A DNA stretch of 64,000 nt. It comes from Erinaceus europaeus. Taxonomy: Eukaryota > Chordata > Mammalia > Eulipotyphla > Erinaceidae. The position numbers were made by a program, and so were the translations under genes. The DNA lies in contig NC_080172.1 in NCBI RefSeq assembly GCF_950295315.1, positions 113,833,267 to 113,897,266 of the forward strand. The letters are read 5' to 3'. The notes under the pieces were generated by a model. That model worked only from the letters and a program-made list of their open reading frames with translations, was not told where the DNA came from and did no database searches. Positions 9,518 through 20,495 of this stretch are shown piece by piece. Each line of letters opens with the position of its first letter. The first letter of the stretch is position 1.

Positions 9518-10926
9518 TCTTGTCTTTAGTACCCAGGCTCTGAGTAGTCAATCATGTTTTCCTAGGCATTCTCTGCTTCCCCTTCAGGAATGTTTTCTGC
9601 CTATATGTTGGATTTCTTTAAGCTTCTGCGCACATTTTAGAGCATAATACCACTTATTAGGCCAACACAGTAAGGCCGTGGAAAGTTCCAGTTTCTAAAT
9701 AGACTAGACTTACCCCTGATGAGCAGAGGAGCCTCTCTCACGCATCCTAACTCTGTACCATCTGAGGATAATGCTCTGATTGTAATTACACTTGGCCAAG
9801 AAATCTCACTGTTTTCCACCGGTGGAGAAATGAACTGTTGAAAAGGAGAGGCCCAAACCAATCACTTAGAGAAGTGAAAGAGATAGCCTAGAAAATCCCC
9901 CAAAGAGGTTTGACTTATAATTAGCAGCTAAAAGATTCTCAGTAATAGGATATTTCATCAATCGTGGTTAAAGAAGAAAAAAAAAAAAAAAGAAAAGAAA
10001 GAAGCAAAGAAAACTTGAAGATTATTTTGACAAGAGAGAGTTTTGAATGAAGTTGTGGGAGTTAAAAAGCGTCCCTTCCTTGAAAATGTAATTATGCGAA
10101 ATTTCAATTACCAACCTCCCTTTCCAAATTCTTTCCATTTGGCAAGCAATTAGTAGACATGAAACAGGGTGGGCAGTTTTGTACAGAGTACAGTGAGGTT
10201 TATTCTCAGGAACAGAGGCTCTGGGTGTCATTTTACTGTTTCCAGCTTCCTTGGAAAGGAGAGAATGTCAGGTTGGAGGAGTCATTTACTCTGATGAAAA
10301 GAGATCAGACATTTGAGCCTTTCCTGCCTGGAACACTCATATTCCTACCTGAACATCTATTGGTATTTTCTGGTGTGTTTTTTGTTGTTGTTGTTTTGGT
10401 TTGGTTTGGTTTGGTTTTTTTCCTGACAGGGGACTTTAGCAACTTGGAAATAAATTTGATATGTCGTAAATTTAGACCCAGATGCTATTCACCTCTAAAG
10501 CACAGACCTGACCAAAAGAATTGGCAGAGCACGTAGGAATTCTTTTCCCCTTCATCAGACCTGGTGGATAATGAAGACAGAAGATCAGGCCAATCTGACT
10601 GAGCCCTGCTGAGTTCCTTTGAGAGCCATTAGGGGCCTTTCATTCTGCCTGGTTCAGCTGGTGCTGCAGGCTTGACTAGTGCTGCCTTAATGACTTCTGG
10701 CTGTCAGTCAAAGGGCCCTATTATTTAAACCCATCAGAATTGAGATTCTGACACCTCAGCAAGGATGGGAATGTAAGCTTGCAGCCATGAGCAGTGCTGC
10801 TCATGATGCCAACAGCTTTGCTTTAGGAGAACACTTGACTTTGCGCATCAGCGGGGAGGCACATTCTTGATGAAACATTCTCACAGTAGAACGTTTTGCT
10901 GTGGAGAGTGCCCGGTTGTCAGATAA
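9518..10926. other. Long unique stretch
   Basis: About 1.4 kb without a recognised repeat beyond an A-rich tract near 9975 and a short (GGTTT)n run near 10400. Composition and complexity look like ancient unique mammalian DNA, and 10440-10760 has the look of conserved non-coding sequence. That is an impression only. Confidence 0.5.
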
Positions 10927-10942
10927 GAAAGTAGAGGTCCAG

Positions 10943-11445
10943 GGGGCCGGGCAGTGACACACAGATCACTGTGCACAAGGATCTGGGTTTGAGCCCCTTT
11001 TCCCCAGTTGCAGGGGGAATGCTTCATAACTGAAGCAGGTCGGCATGTGTCTCTCTTTCTCCACCTCTCTCTATCTCTTCTTCCCTCTCTCTTTCTCTCT
11101 GTCCAGTCAAATAAAGATAGAAAGACAAAATAATGACCACTTAAAACTATGGATCTGTAGTGCAGGCACTGAGCCCTAGTGGTAACTCTGGTAGAAAATC
11201 AAAGGAAGGAAGGAAGGAAGGAAGGAAGGAAGGAAGGAAGGAAGGAAGGAAGGAAGGAAGGGAGGAAGGGAGCCCCACCTGCAAGGGGAAAGCTCTGTGT
11301 GTAGTGAAGCAGGTCTGCAGGTTTCTCTCTGTCTTTCTCCCTCTGTATTTCCCCTCCTCCTCTCAATTTCTGGTTGTCTCTAGCCAATAAATAAATAAAG
11401 ATAATTTTAAAAGAAGGGAGGGAGGGAGGGAGGGAGGGAGGGAGG
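10943..11445 (+). mobile_element. Chimeric SINE unit within one TSD
   Basis: An S1 copy (10943-11200) with the 3' module runs into a (GGAA)n tract at 11203-11266. A headless second SINE (AGCCCCACCTGCAAGGGG through an (AATA)n tail) and a (GGGA)n tract follow. The whole is flanked by a perfect 16-bp direct repeat GAAAGTAGAGGTCCAG at 10927-10942 and 11446-11461. No second TSD is apparent between the parts. Confidence 0.85.
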
Positions 11446-11719
11446 GAAAGTAGAGGTCCAGATATTCAAGTGATTTGCCGAGGAACAACAGGAAATCTTG
11501 GGACCGAACATGGCTCTGCTCTATACAGAGATATCAGCCTGGCCAGGAGTATCAGCATCATCTCTCTCCTCAGACACCCCTGTAACAGCTGTACCTGGTC
11601 ATTCATATGACCTCTTTGTCCAAGCTCCAGATCCAGCAAGTCCTGTAAGATGCAAGCGTTTCTGTGAAACTGAAATCCTTTTCTGAGAACCTTACTTCAA
11701 GCATAGAGGTTATGGGAAC

Positions 11720-11876
11720 TATAGTTTTTTGTTTTTTTGTTTTTTTGTTTTTTTTTAACTAGAGCACATCTCAGCTCTGATTTATGGTGTTCCTGAGAAT
11801 TGAACTCAAACCCTCTGTTGCCTCAGTCATGAGGCTGTTGCACCACCTATGGTGCTAGCTCCCTGGCCTGGAAATT
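11720..11876 (-). mobile_element. SINE S3
   Basis: Minus-strand copy preceded by a (GTTTTTTT)n tail. AGAGCACATCTCAGCTCTG and the box B complement GGAATTGAACTC-like segment are diverged but legible. Confidence 0.75.
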
Positions 11877-12029
11877 GCACATGAAATCACACGTCATGAT
11901 CATTTGCTGGTTGATTTAAGCAAGAGGTTAAGTTCCTGTGCTATTTCAAAATATGTGACCAGACTTCTAAATAATAAAAAGAAAACTCAGAGCAATTCTA
12001 ATAGTCACCACTCATTTGTATTCATTTTC

Positions 12030-12247
12030 TTTTTTAAAAAATACATTTTATTTAGTTATTATTAGATAGAGACAGAGATAAATTGAGAGGGGGTAGAGAG
12101 ATAGAGAAGGAGAGAGAGAGAGAGACACTGGCAGTCCTGCTACACCACTCATGAACTTTCCCCCTGCAGGTGGAGACCAGGGGCTTGAACCTGAGTCCTT
12201 GTGCACTATAGTCGTGAGCACTTAACCCAGCACACCACCACCTGGCC
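12030..12247 (-). mobile_element. SINE S2 with TSD
   Basis: Complete minus-strand copy. TGTATTCATT at the left (about 12016) recurs immediately after CCTGGCCCC at the right. Confidence 0.9.
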
Positions 12248-12249
12248 CC

Positions 12250-12660
12250 TGTATTCATTTATTTTCCAGCCCACTTATTCCAGCTCAGAGTCACAGTTGA
12301 CTGGAATCTTTCCTGGTAACTCAGGGCAGGAGGGAGAGCTCAAGCCTGGACAGGACACGCTTGCATTGCATACACACAAGGACACTCACTCAGCTGGGTA
12401 ATTCACATGTGCCTCTAAGCCGAGTGTGCCCCCCTTTGGGATGTGAGGTCAAGCCCAGTGCAAGCCCACACAGATGTGAGAAGAGCAAGCTCCACCCAGA
12501 TGGTGGTCGTGGTCTAGAGTCTTTTTATTTTACTCTCAATGTTTTAATGAACTGATATTGAACACAAGATATTATAACAATATACTCTTATTTGAGGACT
12601 GACTGTTGGTAACTGGTGTCTGGACACAGCCTGCTGTCTTGTTGTGATATTACTGGCATT
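12250..12660. other. No recognised feature
   Basis: Unique-looking DNA between SINEs. No supportable frame. Confidence 0.55.
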
Positions 12661-12668
<8 letters not shown>

Positions 12669-12700
<32 letters not shown>

Positions 12701-12712
12701 CCCCTCTCTCCC
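12669..12712. repeat. (CT)n microsatellite
   Basis: About 15 perfect CT units followed by CT/CCCT variation. Confidence 0.93.
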
Positions 12713-12721
12713 ACTCCCTTT

Positions 12722-12965
12722 TAAAAATTTTTTTGTCATCATTATCACTTTGGCTCAGTACCTGCATGATAAATCCACCACTCCTGGTGACTATTATTAT
12801 TATTTTGTAGACAGAGAAATTGAGAAGTAAGAGGGAGATAGAGAGGGAGAGAGACTGAGATACCTCTAGCCCCTGCTGCACTACTCGTGAAGTTTCCTCC
12901 TGCAGGTGGGGACCAGGGAGCTTGAACCTGGGTCCTTTTACATGATAACATGTACGCTCTCATGC
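12722..12965 (-). mobile_element. SINE S1/S2, minus
   Basis: Inverted 3' module (AAATCCACCACTCCTGG), GA-rich middle, then GGAGCTTGAACCTGGGTCC. The outer head end is diverged. Confidence 0.82.
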
Positions 12966-13080
12966 AATGATTCATTTATTGATTTTATGAGAGAGACCAG
13001 AGCACAGCTCTGCACATACATCTACATACCACAGAGAGTATGCACCATACAGAATGACCCACTATATAAGATCAATTGTG

Positions 13081-13300
13081 GGTCTGGGTGGTGGCACACC
13101 TGCTTGAACACACGTGTTACAGTGTGTAAGGACCTGGGTTCTCGAGCCCCTAGTTCCCACCTGCAGGGGTAAAGCTTTGTGAGTGGTGAAACAGGGTTGC
13201 AGGTGTCTCTCTGTCTCTCTCCCTCTCTACCTCCTCCTTCCCTCTTGATTTCTGGCAGTCTCTATACTATAAATAGAGATAATAATTTTTAAATATATAA
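13081..13300 (+). mobile_element. SINE S2
   Basis: Head GGTGGCACACCTGCTTG, AAGGACCTGGGTTCTCGAGC (one inserted dinucleotide in box B) and the S2 ending TGATTTCTGGCAGTCTC. Confidence 0.9.
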
Positions 13301-13321
13301 TGAAGCTTAAAATATTTTTTT

Positions 13322-13608
13322 TCCCTCCAGGGTGATTGCTGGGCTCGGTGCCTGCACCATGAATCCACCGCTCCTGGAGGCCATTTTCCCCCCTTTGTGT
13401 TGCCCTAGTTGTTGCAGCCTCGTTGCGGTTATTATTGCCATTGTTGACGTTGCTTTGTTGTTGGATAGGACAGAGAGAAATGGAGAGAGGAGGGGAAGAC
13501 AGAGAGAGAGGGGAGAGAAAGTCGCTTCACCGCCCGTGAAGCGACTCCCCTGCAGGTGGGGAGCCGGGGGCTCGAACCGGGATCCTTACGCCGGTCCCTG
13601 CGCTTTGC
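13322..13608 (-). mobile_element. SINE S1, long form, little diverged
   Basis: Box B complement GGGCTCGAACCGGGATCC is intact. The outer part of the tRNA-like head is missing after CTGCGCTTTGC. A flanking CTAAAATAATTTTT resembles CTTAAAATATTTTT at the left. Confidence 0.9.
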
Positions 13609-13648
13609 ACTAAAATAATTTTTGGTAACAATGCAGATATAACAGGGC

Positions 13649-13862
13649 CAGGGGCCAGGTGATGGCGAAGCTGGTTGAGCGCATGTGCTACAATGTGCAA
13701 AGACCCAAGTTCAAGCCCCAGTCCCCACCTGCCAGAGGGAAAACTTTGCTAGTGGTAAAACCAGTGCTGCAGGGGTCTCTCTGTCTCTTTCCAGCTTGAT
13801 CATCCCCCTGATTTCTGGCTGTCTCTATCTAAAAAATAAATAAAGTCAATATGATACATTAA
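13649..13862 (+). mobile_element. SINE S2
   Basis: Head GGTGATGGCGAAGCTGG, AAGTTCAAGCCCC at box B, ending CTGATTTCTGGCTGTCTC and an AATAAATAAA tail. Confidence 0.9.
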
Positions 13863-15090
13863 AAAAGAGAACTAACCGGAGGAATTGATGGCCCGTGAAG
13901 GTGTGCTGAGAGGTTTGTTTTGGCCAGCCCTCAGCGTGAGCCCTGTCAAAGGGTAACTCTTCAGTTCAGCTGTTGGGCAGTGTTCAGGGTGCATCCAGGC
14001 TTGGGGATGGGCGATGGGGAGAGGCAAAGCCTGCTTAGGGCACAGGAGCTGTTATTTGAGCACCTGGACCCTGCTCAGCTTTGGGACTCTGCGTCGGTAC
14101 AGATGTTGTGACTGACAGCTGATGACAGAGGAAGATGGGTCTGAGGCTCCCTCTCCCTCCTCTGTCTGGACTCCTCTCCTTCCTGGGAAACAGGCAGCCT
14201 CCATCCACTCAGGAGCAACCTGCGTCGTCTCTCAGGTTCTATTCTCCTCTGGAATTGGAGTGCTCTTAACCTGGTGCTACAGGACAGGCATACAGGGCAC
14301 CGGCCGGCTTCTCGGGCTTCAGGGGCTGTTCTGCGTGCTGCCTGTGGGGATGGATTCTGTGGGTCCATCTGAAAGGATGACCTTTTGTCAGTGGAGTAAT
14401 TTTAGTTTTAGTTGGCACCCAAGACAAAGAAGTCTTTCAACACACACCCGGAGCATATAGGCAGCCAGGACCCCTTTTTTTTTTTTTCAATGAGATTGCA
14501 GGAAATTTGCCAAGTCGTTTGGGGCCTGTAAATTAGGCCTTGTTTAAAAATTTAGATAAAGCCCAATGTGTGAGAGAGAAATGCTTTCATAACATTAAAT
14601 GTGAATTACACTGAAAACCCTTTTCAAGTTAAATGGAACCGTTCTCTGGAAGCACAGAGACATGAAATGTTTCAAATGTCAAAAGAGTTTTCACTGATTG
14701 TCCCAAGTGAAACCAAGGCATTTTTATGTGGTGTAATAGTTCAGATGCACATGTAAATGGAATTTATTTGGAGAGTGCCAGGTCTGTTTCGGAATCTATT
14801 TTCACAAATCTGCCTGATTTTATTTCATCTCTGCAGTAACCCTACAAAGACTGGGTCCCACAGTCCTTGATTTGGAGACAAGAAAACAATTCCTGTCTCA
14901 GAGGAACCCTTCTGTTATAAGTCTGGGACAAAAGTGCAAGTCTAAAGGGGTCTTGTGGATTCTTAATACAAGGTGTTGGGACAGGCTTCTATTTACTCAT
15001 TAGTGCCCAACATTGTAAAAAGCTTTCTCTCCCTTTCTCTGAGAGCTTTTTTTGTTTATTTATTGATGTTTTAATTACAGAGGATTTTTT
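13863..15090. other. Long unique stretch
   Basis: No recognised repeat until a T-rich SINE-like scrap near 15090. The AT-rich part at 14490-14850 looks old and simple-repeat free and might be conserved non-coding DNA. Frames of 97-112 codons at 14075-14460 overlap on opposite strands and show no domain. Confidence 0.5.
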
Positions 15091-15469
15091 TTTTTTGCCA
15101 CCAGAGTTATTGCTGTTCCTACAGGACAGTTCTGTCCCCCAATAGCCTGTTTTCTTTCGTTCTTTTTATTATAGAGTACAGGCCACTCAGGGTTCCCCGC
15201 CCCGCTGGCCACAAGGGATGAGGGTCAAAGAGTCTCCCCAGGGAGTCCCAGGGTAACTCTGTGTGTCCGGGGCCATGTGCACAGAGAGAATCTCAGACTC
15301 ATTCAACTCCAGGAGCAGCCTCAGAAAGGTAGGCAACCTGTTTTTGAAAGGGAAGGTGAGCAGATATACCCCTAACTTGGGGCGGGGGTAGTTTGAGGTA
15401 ACCATTAACCCAACCACAGAGCAACACAATGTATAGTCACATTTTGACCAGCAGACTGTTTGATCATAG

Positions 15470-15695
15470 GTGAAAGCTTACCATACAAGGTTTGGTCACA
15501 AGCTTTACAATGTACATTTTTCCGAAGGTAGATTGCTGGTACTTTAGGGCAGCAGGGCGGGAAGGAAGTAGCTGGGCAATCAGAATGTTTTCTTGCAGAT
15601 TTAAGACTAACTGCACGCAGCAATCCATGGCTTTTAATTAAAGAAGGAAAGTGGGGAGGTGGCATGTGTAGAAAGGTGCCCGTGTCCAGTCATCA
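15470..15695. repeat. Old duplicated repeat, copy 1
   Basis: The block from TTACCATACAAGGTTTGGTC to GAAAGGTGCCCGTGTCCA has a clearly related second copy at 15838-16456. I do not recognise the family. An old LTR pair is one possibility. Confidence 0.6.
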
Positions 15696-15737
15696 TAAAT
15701 TCTGGAGACTTCTCTAGCTTGGTGGCTGGGAGTTCGA

Positions 15738-15836
15738 CCAGTTAATGCCCATGTTCAGCGGGGAAGCAATTACAGAAGCCAGACCTTCTACCTTCTGCAT
15801 CCCATAATGACCCTGGGTCCATACTCCCAGAGGGAG
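15738..15836 (+). mobile_element. L1 3'-UTR fragment, lineage B
   Basis: A 99-bp piece from TTAATGCCCATGTTCAGCGG to CATACTCCCAGAGGGA, lacking the usual sequence on both sides, sandwiched between the two copies of the duplicated repeat. Confidence 0.7.
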
Positions 15837-15837
15837 T

Positions 15838-16456
15838 TACCATACAAGTAACCATACAAGGCTTGATCATGAGCTTCACAATGCATACTTCTCTGAGAGT
15901 AAATTACAGGCTCTTCAGGGCAGGGGGCAAGGGAGCAGCTGAGTAACAGGACGTTTGCAGTGGTTTTCAAGTTTGGCCATACATAATGTGTCCGGCTAGC
16001 TTCGCAAGTGGAGACAGACGACCGGGGACTCATGGCTGGGTTGTACGCAGTATCTCTTTATTTATGAAGAATGCAACGAAATCTGAACTAAAACTAATAT
16101 ACTTGCCAAGTAGGGTGTAAACAGGATGTGATGTAGAGAGAGTGGAGAGAAAAGTGACTGGTGAAAATTAGGGTGTGACAAGGAGAGGGGGTGGAGCAGG
16201 TGAGAATTCTACCACAGAACCACCAATGCCCTGGAGGGAGGGTGGTGCTTAGTTAGTGATTTACGTAAATAGACCGCAGCTTTGAGTGGGATCAAACCAA
16301 TGCCATACAGGCATGCCATGCTCAGTTAAGCAGGATTAGAGACAGAAGCCGGGGGAAGCTGGCATACTGCCCAACAATAATGTACAGTAATTAGTGGCCT
16401 TTGTTTTAAGGGGGGAGGAGGGGCATGTGCAGAAAGGTAGCCCCTGTCCAGGGGCC
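15838..16456. repeat. Old duplicated repeat, copy 2, split by an LTR
   Basis: The left arm 15838-15988 resembles 15470-15630 and the right arm 16377-16456 resembles 15640-15695. They flank a solo LTR at 15989-16376. Another short tandem repeat of CCATACAAG opens the copy. Confidence 0.6.
15989..16376 (-). mobile_element. Solo LTR, 388 bp, 6-bp TSD
   Basis: On the plus strand it starts TGTCCGGCTAGC and ends CTGCCCAACA, flanked by ATAATG at 15983-15988 and 16377-16382. Read on the minus strand it starts TGTTGGGCAG and shows an AATAAA signal near the complement of 16060 with an AT-rich TATA-like stretch upstream, the usual U3-R-U5 order. No internal retroviral sequence is present. A 6-bp TSD is typical of class II (betaretrovirus-like) endogenous retroviruses; that class assignment is inference. 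Confidence 0.88.
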
Positions 16457-16633
16457 CATCCCTCATTAGTTCATGAGGTCGGGGTACCTGCCATTGTCTT
16501 GACCCAGAGTGGGGAAAGCTTGGGGTCTACCCACTCAGATTCTCATGGAAACAATGGCCTGGATTTATCTGACAGTGGGCCTACTTACCAACAAAGTTCA
16601 AGGATTTTCATGCTTGGAAAATTTTCAAGGCAA
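16457..16633. other. No recognised feature
   Basis: Short unique-looking interval between the LTR block and the S3 pair. Confidence 0.5.
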
Positions 16634-16785
16634 GCTGGGGAGACAGCATAAAGGTTATGCAAACTACTTTCATCCTGTGGCCCCAGGTTCAATCCCCATC
16701 ACAACCTTAAGCCAGATCTGAGCAGTGCTTTGATGTCTCTCTCTCTCTTTCTCTCTGTACCTCTGTCATTAAAATAAAATATATT
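16634..16785 (+). mobile_element. SINE S3
   Basis: Head GGGGAGACAGCATAAAGG, box B AGGTTCAATCCCC, CTGAGCAGTGCTTTG, a CT-rich part and an AAAATAAAATA tail. Confidence 0.88.
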
Positions 16786-16801
16786 TAAAAAGAGAAAAAT
16801 G

Positions 16802-16960
16802 GATGGGGTAGATAGCATAATGGTTATGCAAAGAGACTCTCATGCCTGAGGCTCCAAAGTCCCAGTTCAATCCCCTGCACCACAATAAGCCAGAGGTGTG
16901 CAGTGCTCTGTTGTTTCTCTCTCTGCATCTCTCTCAAAAATAAAATAAATAAAATACTTT
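16802..16960 (+). mobile_element. SINE S3
   Basis: Second tandemly placed copy: GATAGCATAATGGTTATGC, CCCAGTTCAATCCCC, GTGCAGTGCTCTG and an AATAAAATAAATAA tail. Confidence 0.88.
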
Positions 16961-16974
16961 AATTTTTTTTAATT

Positions 16975-17111
16975 TAAAAAATAGAAAGAGCTAAATAAGA
17001 GAGAGAGAAAGGAAAAAGGGAAAGAAGGGTAGAAAGAAAGGAAGGAAGAGAGGAGAAGGAAGGAAGGAAGGAAGGAAGGAAGGAAGGAAGGAAGGAAGGA
17101 AGGAAGGAAGA
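16975..17111. repeat. GA-rich tract with (GGAA)n
   Basis: Irregular purines grade into 13 GGAA units at about 17058-17110. Confidence 0.92.
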
Positions 17112-17493
17112 GATGAAGGAAATAAGTCTCCAAGGCTACCCACCTACCCCAGGCACTCTCAGCCTTAGTAGTCCCGCCTTCTGATGGGGCAGGGAAGTGC
17201 TGAGACATGTCTGCTTTCTCAGTACAGGCTCCTTCCATAGTGGTCTTTCCCCTTCCTGCTCATTGGTTGTGCTGGCTCAGAGTGCCTTGCTTCCTCATTC
17301 ACATATAAAGTGTTGAGGGTTCAAGACTTCGACTACATCTGCCAGGTTCCTTAGGAAGAGGGAGATGAGGAGAGCCTATGCTAGTGTATACAGTTCACTT
17401 AAACCTGGTCCCTTCTGGCCTCAGAACTGGAGTGACCCCAGTGTCATGCTGGTAAATGTTGAAGGTCAGTTCTCAGGGCAGCAACAATAGCAC

Positions 17494-17531
<38 letters not shown>

Positions 17532-17684
17532 GCTGTATTTGCCGACTGTTGTGGTACAAATACTCCAGCCGAGAAGGGTTTAGAGTAATCCCCGCAGGGC
17601 TGCAAAACACAGTTGAAGACAGGAGTGTGCAATTTGCTCTCCAGACTGGGACAATGTCTCTGGACATCTGGTGGACAAAGAAGG
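17112..17684. other. Unique DNA with a (GA)n run
   Basis: No recognised element apart from a pure (GA)n microsatellite at 17500-17529. Opposed frames of 73-88 codons over it are repeat-driven. Confidence 0.55.
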
Positions 17685-17990
17685 CCAGTGGCACACCGGG
17701 TTAAGTCCACACAGTACTATGCTCAAGTACCCAGGTTCAAGGCCCTGCTCCCCACTTGCAGAGGGGACATTTCATGTGCAGTGTAGCAGGTCTGCAGGTG
17801 TCTGTCTTTCTCTCTTCCTTTCTATCTCCCCTCTCAATTTCTCTCTGTCCTAATCAAAACAAACAAGCAAGTAAACAAACAAAACAAAACAAAATGGGAA
17901 AAAAATAGTCATCAGGAACCGTGGATTCATAGTACTGATACCAAGCCCCAGTGAAAACCCTGGAGGTTCTCCCACCCAAAAAAAAAAAGA
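17685..17990 (+). mobile_element. SINE S1, long form
   Basis: Diverged head GCCAGTGGCACACCGGG, then CCAGGTTCAAGGCCC, an A/C-rich linker of (AAAAC)n type and module GAACCGTGGATTCATAG. Confidence 0.85.
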
Positions 17991-18362
17991 AAAAAGAAAG
18001 AAATTAAAGATGACAAACAGGGAAGGATGGATCCTCTAAGTGAAAGCAGAGAAAAGAAAAAGAAGGGGGTGTGAGTCTGCTAAAAGGAAACTTTCCCTGG
18101 GAAGCCCTGGGCTTCCTGCCCATACTGTGTTCTTACTAGACCTTCCCCGTCCAGCCTGCAGCTAATGCCTGTGGGAGTCATAGTCTTTCTGCCAAAGGGT
18201 GGATTGTGGAACTTGACCTGAGTAGAAAAAACCAAGATTTAGCTGGAGACCTCAGGCAAATTTCTATTTTCATTTTAATTCCTTTTAAAGTTATTATTTG
18301 TGGCATTTAGTCAAACCTTAAAAAGAATACTTCATAAAAGAAATGAGGAACAGTTCTTTTTA

Positions 18363-18484
18363 GTGAGAGGGCTAGCTCAAACCTTCTCCCCAAACCCCCC
18401 CCATCGCCAACATAAAGCAGAGCTAAGCAGTATTTGTTGTTTCTCTGTGTCTCTCTCTACATCTCTCTCAAAAATAAAATATTA
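18363..18484 (+). mobile_element. SINE S3, diverged
   Basis: CAGAGCTAAGCAGTATTTG and CATCTCTCTCAAAAATAAAA are the S3 middle and tail. The head is poorly preserved. Confidence 0.7.
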
Positions 18485-18539
18485 AAAAAACATTGCTTTT
18501 AGAAGCATTCATTTTTCTCATGACTCAGATTTTTAGTTA

Positions 18540-18890
18540 TTATTACTATTATTTTGATAGTGATTTAATAATGATAAATAAGATTGTGAGATAACAAGGG
18601 TATAATTTCTATATACTTGACCCTACCAAACATCCCTGTCCCATCCCCTCCCACTAGAAGTTTCCCTATTCTTTATCCCTCTGGGAGTATGAACCAAAAT
18701 TCTTTCTGGGGTGCAGAAGGTGGAAGGTCTGGCTTCTGGCTATTGTAATTGCTTCTCTGCTGGACATGGGTGTTGACAGATGGATCCATACGTCCACTCT
18801 GTTTCTATCTTTCCCTAGTGGGACAGGGCTCTGGAGAAGTAAGTTTTGGGGCACATTGTTGAGGCTGTCTTGTCAGGCCAATTTCTTAAC
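18540..18890 (-). mobile_element. L1 3'-UTR fragment, lineage B
   Basis: Minus-strand copy from GTGATTTAATAATGATAAAT through CCCTCTGGGAGTATG to TTCTATCTTTCCCTAGTGG. Confidence 0.78.
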
Positions 18891-18943
18891 CTTTCTTCAT
18901 ACCCTCAGCCATTAAGAGAAAAAAAAGAAAAAAAAAATGTCAA

Positions 18944-19108
18944 GGTGGGGTTGAGTACACATGCCACAGTATACAATGACCGGGGTTTAAGTCTCCAGTC
19001 TTGAAGTGAAACTTCGAGATGGGTGAAGCAGTGCTGCAGGTATCTCTGTCTGTCTCCTCTGTCTCTCCCTTCCCTTCCACCTTCTCTCCATCCTATGCAA
19101 ATAAATAC
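18944..19108 (+). mobile_element. SINE S2, diverged
   Basis: GTTGAGTACACATGCCACAG, GGGGTTTAAGTCTCCAG and GGTGAAGCAGTGCTGCAGG are in the expected order; the middle is shortened. Confidence 0.78.
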
Positions 19109-19827
19109 AAAGAAACAAGAGGTATGGCAACAAGCTTTCCCCTTTAGAAGTCCTTGGAAGGACTAAATGAGGCTTTGAGTATGTGTCCTTGCTCAGAGCC
19201 ACAAAGTTCTATGCACAGGAAACATGAACTGTGTCCATCATGCCTCCCTGGCCTACCTGTCATGCCCATTGGCCATCACTTGAATCCTACATCATCAGGC
19301 TGGCTGGCCTTGAGCTCTGAAGTCAGGTAGACCTGGGTTCACAGGTCAGCACTGCTCAATGATAGATGTATGTTGACTATGGGAAGACACAACTATAATA
19401 ATGGAAAAGTTAAAACCTGGGTGGCACTTGTGTTGGGGTTTAACAAACTGTAGTTTTTATTATATTTTGGCTTTATTAAGGTAAATAAAAATGTTGGATA
19501 TGGACCCCAGATCAAATGCATGGGGTTTACAGTCGACAATATTTACATACTTCCCCCATATTTGGGAGCTACTCTTTTTCCCTGATTCAGCTTTCTGGTC
19601 TTTTTTCCAGCCATGACACCATCTCCCCAGACAATAACCTGGTTCATCTGCATATCAGATGTCAGGCTCAGGCAAAACTAGTAGTCATGGGCTCCTTGCA
19701 GTAGACCTAAAATAGACCTACTAGCTTTTTCCAAAACGGAGACCCAAAATCTTCATCTGCAATATACCAGCCTTTGGGTTTATGATTAGTCAACAATTTG
19801 TTCTGCTTTATATGTTAACTCTTTTTT
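19109..19827. other. No recognised feature
   Basis: Unique-looking 0.7 kb, AT-rich in the centre, no domain-bearing frame. Confidence 0.55.
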
Positions 19828-20195
19828 AGCCACCAGGTTCCAGATGCTACTATGATGCCAACCGGACTTCCCTGGGCAAATGACCCCACCAGTGTGTCCT
19901 GGAGCCCTGTTTCCCCAGAGCTCTGCCCCACTAGGGAAAGAGAGAAACAGGCTAGGAGTATGGACCCACCTGCCAATGCCCATGTTCAGTGGGGAAGCAA
20001 TGACAGAAGCCAGACCTTCCACCTTTTGCACCCCATAATGACCCTGGGTCCATACTCCCAGCCGGATAAAGAATAGGAAAGTTATCAGGGGAGGGGATGG
20101 GATATGGAATTCTGGTAGTGGGAACTGTGTGGAGTTGTACCTCTCTTATCCTATGGTCTTGTCAGTGTTTCCATTTTATAAATAAAAATTATTTA
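19828..20195 (+). mobile_element. L1 3'-UTR fragment, lineage B
   Basis: A fuller plus-strand copy: GCCACCAGGTTCCAGATGC, the CCCATGTTCAGTGGGGAAGC core and a TTTTATAAATAAAAATT end. Confidence 0.8.
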
Positions 20196-20208
20196 AAAAA
20201 ATTGTGGC

Positions 20209-20423
20209 AGTAGGGGCCAGATGGTGGCACACCTGGTTAAGCACACACACTGTGATGGACAAGGACCCGGCTTCAAGCCCCTGCCCACCTCCCCTATAGG
20301 AGGAAAGCTTCACGAGTGGTGAAGCAGAGCTGCAGGTGTCTCTCTGTCTCTTTCCCTCTCTATCTCTCCCCCTCTTAATTTCACGCTGTTTATCCAATAA
20401 TAAATAAATAAAAATAAATGTTT
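20209..20423 (+). mobile_element. SINE S2
   Basis: Head GATGGTGGCACACCTGG, GGCTTCAAGCCCC at box B, CT-rich middle and an (AATA)n tail. Confidence 0.9.
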
Positions 20424-20495
20424 GAGCATGATGGCAGAGGAGGACCTAGGTAGTGGGACTAGAGTGTTATGGGGAAAACAAAAATGTTACACATG

